Of a stretch of 64,000 nucleotides of DNA, positions 1-11,800 are shown piece after piece; position 1 is the first letter of the stretch, and every line of letters starts with the position of its first letter. This DNA is from Carallia brachiata. Lineage: Eukaryota; Streptophyta; Magnoliopsida; Malpighiales; Rhizophoraceae. The notes beneath the pieces were generated by a model. The model searched no databases. It saw only the letters and a program-made list of their open reading frames with translations, and was not told the DNA's origin. Location of the stretch: NCBI GenBank assembly GCA_021464245.1, contig JADCRB010000068.1, forward strand, positions 7,612,134 to 7,676,133, read 5' to 3'. The position numbers and the translations under genes were made by a program.

Positions 1-160
1 AAAACATTGGTAAACAAAAGCAGACACCAATTGCTCAATGACATAATGAGACAGAAATTTGCAGCATAAATTCCTCATAATGGGAGCTACAATGACATGC
101 ACACATCACAGATTAGCGCAAGACAGAGAGGTTGTAAATTGATCAGATCTTTGAATGCAC

Positions 161-3100
161 CTGGGCTACCACTCTATGGCCTCTGTAGTCAATTATGGCC
201 ATGGCAAGATTATAGAGTCCGGGTACGTCAGCTTCCTGGTAAGCCTTGGTGCCTTTCAAATCATTGTTAGCAGAAGCATATGTAGCCTGCTCGCTGTCAG
301 CGAGCTGTGTCTCTGAAGACAATTCAGAAGTCAAATCCATAACACCATTAGCCTCTTCAATAGTTATTCCATGACATTTTTTCCCATCGGAAGTTCCACT
401 TTCCCCATGTAACAAATCATTAGGGTCCTTTTCAGATAAAACGAGTAAAGAACTAGTGTTCTCAATCTTTGAATTAACATCTGGAGTGCGTTTCATGGAC
501 AATTGTTCAAGTTCAGCATCCACAGCAAAACTGAAAAAAATATTGTTGTGAACATACCTGGAATCAAAGACATGCAAAACAGCCGTCAAAAAGTAGCAGC
601 AAAATAAACAATCAACCACAATGAAAATAATGTAGCACTTGAGAACAAAAGAGTCATAAAGCAATAAGCTTTCAAATCGAAGATGCAAACAATATAAAGC
701 AATGTTTCAACAAGGAGTATGAAGACAAATGTCATGAATTTCTCAGAGGTAATAGAATTTTAGAAATTTCTGTCCCACTTACATATGAAAGCACTCTGGA
801 TCAGTTGGATTTATGGGAGGGATACATCTTCTGATGACTCCAATAGCACCATTAATTGCGGCGCCAACAAAGTCAGAACTCACTTTGTAAAGAGCCCTAT
901 CTCGTAGGATCCTGCAACAAAATCAACCTAATATTTCAAAATGAAAGAAAAAGCAGCAACGACTGATTCTATAGATGGAAGTCAGCATAATTACCGTTCC
1001 TGAAGAGTTGTATGGGGAAACTCCCGGCAAGATTGCAACTCTTCATTCCAATCTCTTTGCATCCCGATCAACTCACTGCCATATGAAAGGGTCAGTGCAT
1101 CCTCCGCTCTGGCTGCATCACGTCTATGATCTGATAATGGGAACTCCATATAATTCAATCAGGTGAAGTATGGATGGAACTCAGAAAAGATGCTTGACAC
1201 AATTTTTTATGGAAGAAACTTCCACACATAATAGTTGGGGATGGGCAGCACCCACAAATCATAAACTATAAAAAATGGAGCTAAAACCTACCAGGAATTG
1301 AGTGAACTCCTAGCCATGAATTTGGTGGTAGGAGAGATTGTACATTTTCAAAAGGATGTGCAGAAGCCTTCTGCTCCAAGATGTCACGGAAAGCTTCACA
1401 AGGAACATAAAAAAAGATTTCTTTCATAATATAATAGAAAAACACATAGTTAAACCATGAAATTAATGAAATATCAATCATCTTCCTTCACCTTTTTTGA
1501 ACTTAGAACTAACTTTCTGTAGGAGTCCAATAAGAGTTGTTGCTTCAGACATAGGTTTACTAGGCCTTGGGTCCAGGATATTTCCTGTGCTTGAATTGAC
1601 ATAAAACATTTGTGTGGTTCCCGTAATGCAATATTTGTTACCCTCCAACGTTATTACATCCAAGTAAATCAAATCTCCAACAAGCCTGGAGACAAAAACA
1701 TGTTGTACAATAAAAGGTTATGAACTTGTAAACTAGCAAACACAAAGAGAGAGGAGGAGAGAGAGAGAGAGAGAGAGCAGACCTTCTGTAACCTGGGGGA
1801 GGATTAAAAGAAGAGAATACAATGCTGTCCACACACTTCATCTCCTTTGACGCAGATGGCAGCAATTTATTAAGGGAGCCTCCAACATCCTCCATAAATC
1901 CCAGACCATCAAGCTCAGGGACCTCAGTTCTCACAGCATCTAGTTACAGAGAAATGAATTCTTGTCAGACAAACATCCTCCAGAACTATACTATATGTTA
2001 TCATCAGCCGCAGAAAGGATGACAGTGATTGCAAGAAGTAAATCACAAGCAACCTGAACCCGTAGCCTTGTTTTGTGCTGTTTCATGCTCTAATGCGAGA
2101 GAAGTTGATAGTGAAGAGTGAAGCGTTGAAAGCGAAAGCAGTTCCTTTGTGCGGTGAACGTGGGCCCTAATTGATCTATCATCATAAGGTGCTGCAAAAT
2201 ATCCCACATTAGATGACGCCCAAAACAGCCGTCCCCTAAAGAAGAATAATTAAGGTCAATTTACCAGCAACCATCTCCAAGCAGCAACCACCAGCAGTGA
2301 TGTCTGCCACTTCAGAAATTTCATTATAGTCTGCAAGTTGATGAGTTGATCCATCCTTCGTGTGCAGCAACAAGTCGTAACAAGTGTAAAAACATGTCTC
2401 AGGAGCATCAAGAAGGAACTGTCTTATATCCATGACAGAGTCCCCTGGGTTCAACTGCAATCATATACAATAATTGTCGATAGAGCAAGTGCAGCACATT
2501 TAAACACAGGTTCAACAGGCACTTGCTTGCCCAGAAGATAAAAGGTACGTAAAAATATTTCATTGACAAGAAGGAAAGAAAAACTTATCCTGCAAATCAA
2601 TTTAAAGTGCACTATTGTTCGTGTTGTGCATGCCAAACCATGAAAATAAGTTCATGGTCAAGTTAGCTCACCTGCAGCTCAAGCTTCTCGCCACTCTGTG
2701 TTTTTACAGAGACAGGATAAAGATGAGGGTCACCTGCACCACATAGGATTAAGATCAGAAGCGTGCATTAAGCCACCAATCTAAAGTACGTTTTGACTAA
2801 ATGATTTGCCATGACTCAACAGCAATGATGAACTGGAGAACAAAAACTCAATCAACAAAGCATTTCTGCCAGTAGAAGTCTAAGAAGCTAGAAAGGTATG
2901 AATTAAGCAATCACATGCTTTCATTTAAAGAAAAAAAATTGAAACTTGTCATGGAGAAAGTAATCATTAAACTATGTCATGAGTGAAAACATGTTGTAAA
3001 TGAGCTAAAATTGGAAAAGTGGGGTATTATTTCTGAGCCAGACAGTTTACAAATCTAAGCGCACAAGAAAATATTTAGGAAAGTAACATTCACCTTGTTT

Positions 3101-3319
3101 TGGTTCTGTCGCTGCATTTGCTGTTTCAGGCTCTTTTGCCTCTAGTTTGGCGCTAGCTGTTTGAGTCGAATCTGGTCCTGTGTTTGAATCACTTTTGCGA
3201 TAATGTGGAGTGTTTGAATTATCTTTTACAGCGGCAGTGGCTGAGGCCTCCGGCTCCAAAGAGCGCACAGTGCTATTTGAACCCCTCCGATTCCTCCCTT
3301 TACTAGACTTGCCCGCCAT
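161..3319 (-). CDS. FMT: Clustered-mitochondria protein (CLU/FRIENDLY), copy A, N-terminal 577 codons
   Basis: This is the N-terminal part of a plant CLU family protein, a cytosolic TPR protein needed for normal distribution and association of mitochondria (FRIENDLY in Arabidopsis). Coding exons on the minus strand are 3319-3094, 2733-2672, 2454-2265, 2191-2054, 1939-1783, 1685-1492, 1393-1292, 1130-995, 911-783 and 557-161. They sum to 1731 nt, and every junction keeps phase. The order fits the family: a Ser/Ala-rich N-terminus, the CLU N-terminal domain (LNPGDSVMDIRQFLLDAPE, exon 3), then the central CLU domain with NPPPGYRR, ITGTTQMFYVNSSTGN, SAHPFENVQSLLPP and YVHNNIFFSFAVDA, and ATYASANNDLKGTK near the end of exon 10. 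The start is the ATG at 3319; an in-frame GTG just upstream is not needed. The gene runs off the left edge, so the C-terminal TPR part is not visible. No frame break was found, unlike copy B. A transcript would confirm the first non-coding exon. Confidence 0.93.
1742..1777. repeat. GA/CT microsatellite beside exon 5 donor, copy A
   Basis: A run of GA units lies in the intron directly downstream of the exon 5 donor (the donor reads GTCTGCTCTC on the minus strand). Copy B has a longer GA tract at the same place (33492-33524), which brings CT repeats to within a few bases of its donor. Confidence 0.8.
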
Positions 3320-3331
3320 TTTGACCACCTA

Positions 3332-4300
3332 ATTCTCAGACTGTGAAGCTGCAAAACACTAGCAAAGTACACGAGTAACAACAAATCACGGCTGAACAAC
3401 ACTAGCAAAGTACACAAGTAAAATAATATGCAAATATCTGTAAATTCATAAGGAAAGTATGCCCAGGAGAAATCAAATCAAGAATTTTATTTTACTTTTA
3501 TGTCCTTTCATTTGGCTGGAGAGTTTAAAACCTCAACCAGACCTTTACATCCAAACCCATGGGCAGGGACAGCTTGACCAAGAAAGAAAAAGAAAAATGA
3601 CCAAATAGCAAAATAACCGACTAAACAAGCAACAACAATGTACGTCATATAGCCCAATTTCAATGTTTCAAACATAAAAAAAACAAATTTCAAATTTTCA
3701 GAACAAAAAATGAAAAGGACGGAACTAAGAATTATTGAAAGGCCTAAACTTAGGAATGAGCATAATGCTTATTACCAGTATTCAAAAGGGCCAAGACTTG
3801 ATAGAAACTCACAAACTCAACAAATAAACAAGAAGTTGGATTATCAAATCGCAGAAACCAAGCCATATCAAGACCCAAAAAAGCAGCACAAAAAGGCACT
3901 TATAGAAACAGAATCAGAGCAAACAAGGCACGTGCTTACAAAATAGGCAAAACCCAAAAACAAGAACCTGTTCAAGAACGAGCCTTTGTCCGAAAAGCCT
4001 TAAAAACTTTACATCAAACACAGAACTTTAACGTTCACCGACGGCGAAAATGACACGCAGCGTACACAAACCACAGAAAAATAAAACAAAATAAAATAAA
4101 ATTTGATATCCTTCTATGGGTAGTTTGCCAAATACGATCCAATCAAAACAAACGTATGAGAAAATTGTACGGCTTACCAACGAACAGTGAGAGAGAGAGA
4201 AAGGGGCCGACAGGGTTTGTGAGGGGCTTTAGGAGAGGCAAGAGACGTGGCTGCCGAAGGGTTTGTGAGGGGTTTTAGGAGAGGCAAGAGAGGTGGCTGA
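3332..4300 (-). other. 5' leader exon and leader intron of CLU copy A
   Basis: A pyrimidine-rich leader (4180-4300, read on the minus strand) ends at a good donor, TTG followed by GTAAGC, near 4178. An acceptor ending in AATTAG lies near 3330, just before the ATG at 3319. Copy B keeps the same intron (about 35080-35873). The leader contains a tandem duplication of about 50 bp with the motif GTGAGGGGYTTTAGGAGAGG (about 4216-4290), present once in copy B. Inferred from splice signals and conservation only. Confidence 0.55.
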
Positions 4301-4320
4301 GAGAAGGCCAAATTTCTCTC

Positions 4321-4330
4321 TTCTTATATA
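4321..4330 (-). promoter_or_regulatory. TATA box of CLU copy A
   Basis: On the minus strand this reads TATATAAGAA, 20-40 bp upstream of the CT-rich leader. It is the right distance and orientation for a plant TATA box. The counterpart is missing from copy B. Confidence 0.55.
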
Positions 4331-5300
4331 TGTATTTTTAATTTAATTTCTATTTTTCCTTCTTCTTCCCCGTTGCCAATTTATTGGAGGCCAGAGAGAG
4401 TGCGAGAGTGCGGGTGGGGCAGACCCAACAAAACGACGATCCTCTCTTTCTTTATTTATGATATCTTCAAGAAAAAAAAATCTTAAAATGAGAAAAGCAA
4501 TAGAATTTAATTATGTAATTTAATTTTAAATAATAAAATATTTATACAGTTAATATCATTTAATAATTTTTAAAAAAAATTAATTATTTAATTATTTATA
4601 TTATTTTATTATTATTTAATATATTTTACGTCAAAATTATCATATACTTTTCTTAGGAATTTATATTTATAAAATAGAAGATGATTTACGTGAGTTTAAG
4701 TTAATAAAATATAAATAAGTACATAATTTATTGAAATAATTAACAATTCATTTATTTTAATTTTTTATTTTTTTATATTCAACTTTGAGTATTCTTTTTT
4801 ACCACACAACTCAGGCTGGTCACCTTGTTTCTCCGTCCACCAAGCCGACATGCCTATAATCATTATATTAGACCCATCAAGATAATCTTTAATAGGAGGG
4901 CATAAAGTCGGTATTTCAAATACACTCAGTTCGTTCAGAACTTTTGCATGTACAAAATTTCAAAATTCCACGAACCAATCGACATAGTTTTAATTACTCA
5001 AGTTGGTAGTTTAATAGTGTTCCAATGCATCTACCCTCTCATCGACTACTGCTTTTTTTCCAATTTGGCGATTGTAGGTGCGATGCTACACTCCATTGGA
5101 TACTAGTCGACTCCAAATTCATTAGTCTTGTGGTCGATTGTTTATAAGAAAAGTCTGGTCCGACTTTACAGCGCTCTTACAGAAAGTTTAGTTTACAAGG
5201 GATGGTTAAATAAAATTAATAACGATTGACCTTAATTTCAGTCCACAAGTGTAATTATTAATATATTTACAATATTTTTTTAAGCTAAAAAAATAAGTTA
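4331..5300. other. Intergenic DNA upstream of CLU copy A, no match in copy B
   Basis: AT-rich at 4440-4800 and more mixed at 4800-5200, with no ORF of note. Copy B jumps from its leader (about 35960) straight to sequence matching 5305. This roughly 1 kb was therefore either lost from copy B or gained by copy A. It contains the TATA box and probably the core promoter of copy A. Confidence 0.6.
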
Positions 5301-5304
5301 ATTT

Positions 5305-5450
5305 ATATCTTCTCGTAATACCTCACCAGATAAACACTATAGTATTGCTTTATAAATTTTATCCATGAATTTCTTCTTTTATGTTATTAAAGTATCTAAT
5401 GATTCTTTTTCATCTTTGGGTGTTTTAGCTAACTCTTGTTAAATTAACAA
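5305..5450 (-). pseudogene. Possible copia gag fragment, shared by both copies
   Basis: Read on the minus strand, this stretch and its homologue at 35980-36130 resemble a degraded copia gag segment; the copy B frame contains DKTHNAILECLFDEVLREG. It lies in the duplicated intergenic DNA, so it predates the duplication. The assignment rests on a short motif, so it is weak. Confidence 0.3.
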
Positions 5451-6800
5451 AATTCGTATTTTGACAAATTACACATTGAAGTTATTTTTTCCGTCAACTC
5501 GACCTCATGTATTTGTTTTGGATGTGACTAACTATTTCTACTATAACGAAATAAGAAATCAATTGGACTATAATATTAGTTTGTTATAATCAAGTCACTA
5601 GTTCTTCAGATCTAATCTAATCTAACCATTTGGGTGTAATGAATTAATAAAGATGAAAGTAATAATTAGAGGTGTCAAATTATGACTAAATTCCACAGGT
5701 TGACCCGAATTTATTAAGAAATAAAAAAAAACTCAATCAGAATCCAACTCGAAATTCAACGTGACCAAAAAAGTAACTTGACTCAATTGACTCGAACCAA
5801 AGTGATCTGAATTCATCCGAATTCACCTTGAAATACATGAGTTTCTCTTTTGAAATTGAATTTTTTTTTATTTTAAAAAAAGGTCATTGTTTAATATTTC
5901 TTATATTTTTACTTTTTACTTTATTTATATATGACATCTATATATACATTACATAAGCACACTCTTTATATATATATATAATATATATAAGTTTGAAGGG
6001 TAAGATTTGGTGTAGCAAAAATATTACTCCATTATAATCTGGAGATCAAAGATTTGAGTTATAGAAACAGCATTCTTGTCAAAATAAGAGTAAGACTGTC
6101 TACATCTAACATTTTTTTAGACTCTGCGAATGTACAAGTTTCGAGCATCAGACAGTTTTTTATACATATTTAATTATTCTATACTAATATTAGATTATTC
6201 ATTTTATATAATTATATATTTTCTTTTTAAAATTTATAATATTTTAGAAATTTTATAAATATAAATAAACAAATAAAAATGTACACATATATCTGTATAT
6301 ACATATCTATAGTTTTGATACAAAATAATGTAAAGAATTAAAAATATATAATTTCACCTATTTTAATAATATATTTTTATAATAATATATGATATTACGT
6401 GTATATTATACCAAACTAAATTAATATATAAAGTGTATATATATTAAAAATGACAACGACGTGTAGTTTTATCTATAATATATAATGTGTATAAATAAGA
6501 ATAATATAATTTACATATTCTAGTGTACGATAAAATGGAAAAAAAAAACTTTAGATATAAAACAATCTTAGATAAAACTAATTAATCAAGGTCATGTGAT
6601 TCCTAGCATTCCTTGTGTGATTTCCATTATTATGCCAAAATGGATTCCTATAATAAATAATTACAGACTGTTTTAACAGGAAATTTAAATAATTTTCCGT
6701 TTTAGGATGCAACCCATTTATATTGACAAGTTATGAATCCCGAATTGGTGAATGCTCAAAAAGCAATTCTCATCCTAATTAAGATGGTTTTGTGTATATA
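5450..6800. other. AT-rich duplicated intergenic DNA
   Basis: No gene seen. The first part matches 36130-36640 and the part from about 5990 matches 53440-54260. The gypsy element of copy B was inserted between them, in a TA-rich tract that is seen uninterrupted here near 5965-5990. Confidence 0.7.
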
Positions 6801-6806
6801 TAACTA

Positions 6807-7531
6807 AGGGCCTATTTGAATTACTTATTGAATATTATTATTGTTGATTGTTGTTACTAATTACTGATTGCTGATTCTTATTTATTGTTGCTGATTGCTG
6901 ATAAAACTAATAAAGTGTTTGGTTAATTTTATACTTACTGTTACTATTGAATAATGAAATGTCTAATTTAAACATCTAATTTATGTAAATATATCATACT
7001 GAAAATTTTATTTTTGAATTTTATAAAATATTTTTAAAATAATATTTTATAAATAATATTGAGAATTGTTTTACTTAATTTTTAAATTTTAAAAAATATT
7101 ATTTTTTACTAAATGATAAAAATTATTATGTTGGAGATTTTTTATAAGCGTCATTATTAAAGAAAATTGAAGTGAAAAAATATATCATTTAAGAATAGTT
7201 GAAAAAAGAAATTATTGAAGTTATATAAATACTAATAAAATAAATTAACATATCTAATTTATGTGGTAAGTTAAAAAAAATAATAGTAAAATTATATAAA
7301 TATTCTTTAAGGGTAATTTAGTCTATATAAATTATTATTAATATTGAAAATTGAAAAAATAATCTAAAAAGCAGCAAAAAGTAGGTTAAAACTGCTTTTC
7401 AATCAACTGCTGTTAAGGAGTCAAATAAGAAAATACGTAGAATCAAACAGTAGCACTAAAAAATTTATCAAATACCTATCTTCCTACTTTTTAAAAATGA
7501 AATACACATATACTCCTTCAAAACTCACCCT
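6807..7531. mobile_element. MITE-like insertion private to copy A
   Basis: This roughly 725-bp AT-rich segment begins AGGGCCTATTTG and ends with the complement of AGGGTGAGTTTTG. It is flanked by TAACTAA and TAACAAA, a likely imperfect 7-8 bp target duplication. Copy B reads straight across the site near 54265-54280. It has no coding capacity. The ends suggest a non-autonomous hAT-like element. Confidence 0.5.
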
Positions 7532-7802
7532 AACAAATTAACATTACTTTAAAGTTTAAATCCTACCTTTACATCATGTTTAAATGGTAAGTCAAAAGCC
7601 ATTCCACAATTTTATGTGAATTTTTTTAATGCAGTCCTAATATATTTTGGTCTGTCAAATGAATTTTATACCTTTATTTTCGTTTCATTTGAATCTATTA
7701 TAAAATGGAATTCAAGATCAACATGATCTGAAACGTAATCCGTTTAGTGCAAAAATCTTTTTTAATAGATTGACTAAATTTCTTCCAAAAGTGGAGTTCT
7801 TA

Positions 7803-8059
7803 TGTTTGGATTTGTTGTTAGAAAAGAAAATGAAAGAAAATGGATTGAATCCGTTGTTTGGTTGATAAAAAGTTGTGAGAAAAAAATAATAAGAAAGTTG
7901 GAAGAAAGAAAATGAATAGTAATTTATGAGAAAAAAAGTAAAAATTAATTGTTTAGATTGATAAAAAATAAATAAAAAAATTATGAAAAATAATACAGTA
8001 ATAATGATGTTTAATTTTCTTTTCATTTTCTTTTCTCTTCCAATTCCATCTATCCAAAC
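7803..8059. mobile_element. Tourist-like MITE private to copy A
   Basis: A 257-bp element with A/G-rich terminal inverted repeats that start GTTTGGAT and continue into a GAAAAGAAAATGAAA-type run on both ends. It is flanked by TTA on each side (7800-7802 and 8060-8062), the 3-bp target preferred by PIF/Harbinger-type MITEs. Copy B has the empty site near 54745-54770. The minus-strand frames inside it are not genes. Confidence 0.6.
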
Positions 8060-8062
8060 TTA

Positions 8063-8701
8063 AATGGTGTAGAAATGGAGCTATAAGGTTCAATTGGCAA
8101 AACAAAAAAAGTAATAAGACTATTTTGAAAAATGAAGAACTTTGTAGTTTCACTTAAATAATTTCAAAATAACTAAAAGTGTAAGTGGTTAAATGATTGA
8201 ATTCACGAAAAAATAAAAAAACTAATAACTTGTCAAATTATTGACTGAGACTACGTAACTACTTGCTACTATTTATATAAAGCTAACTAATGTTACTCTT
8301 TAACAAAAATTCATACAAATTTTGATTTGATTTTTTTGCTCATTTTTCTATTTAAGTTAGTACCAAAATTAGGAGTTTGCAAGTTTGGTTTATCGTGTCC
8401 TCGAACCAAATCAATTATTACACTGGAGATATATATAAGGTTATAAGCTCTAATCAAACCGAGGGACAACTGGCTATGCAATCATTTGTTTTTTTTTTTT
8501 TGTTACAGGTCATGATTTGAATTGATTAAATGTTTTCAATTAAAATTATTTATGTAACTGTTATCTTTTTATCTTTTTATTTATGTTATCTTACATTAAA
8601 ACCTCATTGATTAATAAAACGTTAATTACCAAATTTGAAAATTTAATTATTAAGGATTTTATATGCGCTTTCTTAATTTTCATATTTGGTTTATCACCCC
8701 A
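8063..8701. other. AT-rich duplicated intergenic DNA
   Basis: No gene seen. Matches 54770-55390 of copy B, for example the shared stretch around TTAGTACCAAAATTAGGAG. Confidence 0.7.
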
Positions 8702-8706
8702 ATATC

Positions 8707-8894
8707 TGTAGAGTTTGGGAAAGGAAAATTTTTTTTCAAGTTCTATTATTCAACAAAGTGAAAACATACTTAAATAAGAGTACATACTTGCAAGATAGCA
8801 ATAGACTATTCAAACATGTAACAATTCTGTAGATAAGATGACAACAATTTAAATTTGAAAGAACACTTATCAGATGAGTATCTATTATCTAATA
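8707..8894 (-). repeat. Copia 3' LTR
   Basis: 188 bp. On the plus strand it begins TGTAGAGTTTG and ends ATCTAATA. On the element's own strand the LTR starts TATTAG, so the usual TG start is altered to TA in both copies. Confidence 0.9.
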
Positions 8895-11800
8895 TGCCCT
8901 GCAAGATGGAGGCGGTGTCAACGACCCCAATCTTGGACCGCAGAAGTAGGAACCGCTGATGAGACAAAGGCTTGGTAAGGGAATCTGCAAGTTGATCAGA
9001 ACTGCCAATATGCGACACATGAAGAGCACCAGATGCTACTTGCTCATAGGCAAAATGGTAGTCAAGGGCAAGATATTTTATTCGAGAATTGAACATGAGA
9101 TTAGCTATAAAATAGGTTGCACCAAGGTTGTTACTAAAAATTCTTGGTGAGTCGTGTAATAGAATGTGCAATTTCCGAAGTAAATTGTGTTACCAAGGAA
9201 GCTCTGCAGCGATGGTAGCTATGGCTCGGTATTCAACTTTTGTTGAAGAGTGAGCAATTGTCTGCTATTTGATAGACTTCCAAGAGATTGGATTGGAGCC
9301 AAAATAAATAATATAGGCAGAAGTAGACTTCCTAGTATCAATATCATCACCCCAATCTGCATCACAAAAGGCACGAAGATGAGTATTAGATGGGGTTATC
9401 CAATTGATAGCAAGGCCATGGTAAAGAAAGCCTTTCAATAGCGTAAAAGCTATTTGAGATTAGACCAATGATGCTGGGTAGAGGATTGCATATACTAAGA
9501 CAACTTATTGACTACAAACGCTATATCAGGTCGTGAGAGAGAAAGATATCGTAGAGACCCAACAAGTTGATGGCATGAGGTAGGATCAGCCTTGCCTGAA
9601 TCATCAACAAGCTATAGCTTTGTTGCAGGTGCCATGGGAGTGCTCTGTGTTTTGGAGTCTCTAAGGCCAAATTGATCAAAAAGCTTCTCGATGTATTGAT
9701 GTTGCGAAGTAACAATATCAGTAGGAGTGAGAATAATCTCTATACCTAAGAAAAAATTCAATGATCCTAAATCTTTAAGAAAGAATTGATCTAAGGGAGC
9801 CCGAAGCACCCGAAATAATATTCGATCGTTGTTTCCAATGAGAATCAAATCATCAACATAAACCAAAATATAGAGTAAGACACCTGACTCATGATAAATA
9901 AATAGAGAAGACTCTGTTTTGGCTTAAGCAAAGCCAAGCTAAATTAAAGAACCACTGAACTCACAGTACTAGGCTCGTGGAGCCTGTTTTAAGCCATAAA
10001 TAGCTTTGTGTAGCTTGCACACATGGTTTGGTCTGGCATGGTCAATGAAGTCAGGTGGCTGAGATATATAAATTGTTCAGTAAGGGTTCCTTGTAAAAAG
10101 GCATTGTTAATGCTAATCTGCCGAAGTGTTCAACCATGCTATATTACCAAAAAGAGCACCAAGTGGATGACAGCAAGTTTCATCACAAGTTGTACGTATT
10201 TGCATAATAAAGACTGAGCCTCTAATGAAAACCCTTTGCTACCAAACGAGCTTTGTAACAATTAATTCCACCATTTGCTTTCCATTTTCTTCTAAGACCC
10301 ACCTATAACCAACGAAGTTGAAAGCTTCTGAGGAGGAAACAAGTGTTAAGTATTGTTTTTGACAAGCTTGATATTATGACTCCCTTGTTACATGCCACAA
10401 TGGGTCAGAATGGGCACATACGATGTTTGTGGGTTCAATGGGATCAAAGGAAGAGTGTTTGGTAGTGTAGGAGAGAATTTTGGGTTTGAAAATTTTGTGT
10501 TGGGAGTGTGTGATCATAAGATGGGTTTAGATAGGCTGGGTAGATGGAGGAATCGTTGGTAGTTACTGGGTCAGTGGTTTGAATAGGAAAAGAGTTGGAG
10601 ATAAAAACAAGGTCGACTGAGACTAAGGTAAATTGTTTAAATGGTTTGTGGGAGGATTTATAGGAGGAGACAAAGAAGTTGTTGTTGTAACAGAACTAAA
10701 AATCAAGAGAAGCCAAATCAGGGTGCTGCTGTTAAGGAATCCCAAAGGCACATCATCAGTTCCAGCACCAATAGAATTTTGATTTAAGGATGAAGATAAG
10801 GATGCAGAAAGATGAGATGAATTCAAAAATTTTAGAAGCCACATCCCAAAAATCGTTGGTGGATTCTAGTGCCTGTGTACAGTATTGAATATGACATTCA
10901 AAAAATTTAACGTGACGAAAATAATTATTTTTTTTTAACAAGATCATAGCATTTAAAACCTGAATGAGTGGGAGAGTAAATAATAAAAACACACAGATTT
11001 GACTTAGGAGCTAATTTATGTAGAGAGTGAAGCCTGAGACATGGATAACAAAGACAATTGAAGACTTTTAATTTTTTTATAATTTGGACAGGAGTTGTAG
11101 AAAATTTTATAAGGTATTTTGATGGCAAGAACTTGTAGGAAGACGATTTATGAGATAGACAACAACTTGAGAGGCATGAGACCAGAAAGATAAAAGAAGG
11201 TTTGCTTGATGAAACAATGTTATGCCTATTTTAACAATATAGTGGTGCTTACGTTCTGATATACCATTATGTTCTAGCATCAAAGGAGGTATAAGAATAT
11301 GAGAAATTTTATGGAATATTAAAAAAGATTTAAGCGCTTGAAACTCACCTCCCCATCAGAATGTAGTGACTTTATGGCATGATTAAACTATTTTCAATCA
11401 TATTTTTGAATTGAATAAATATTGAAAAAACATCAAAGTTTAAACGAAGAGGATAGAACCAAGTATATCTAGTAAAATGGTCAATAAAAACAACATAATA
11501 TATGCACCTATTAGTAAATTCAATTAGGGAAGGTCCCCACACATTTGTAAAAAGAATTTCAGAGGTCGTGTACTAGATACAGAAGAAGTGGAAAAAGAAA
11601 GGCAGTGACTTTTATTATAGCAACAGGAATTACATAAAATTGACTCATTACCAAGAGATGAACTAGGCAACGAGTGAAGACTAATTGCATGCTCTAAAAT
11701 TTTGGAAAAAATGGTAACTCAAATGACGATGCCATAAGGAATGTGACGAAGATGTGGCAACCAATGCAGAAAGAGAAGAAAAGAAAACATGGATGATACA

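Noticed and set aside
975..1166. Plus-strand open frame over CLU copy A
   Set aside because: It is the antisense shadow of CLU exon 8; copy B shows the same shadow at 32733-33041.
7718..8153. Minus-strand frames rich in Phe, Tyr and Ile
   Set aside because: They fall in or next to the Tourist-like MITE and AT-rich DNA, with no domain, and are absent from copy B.
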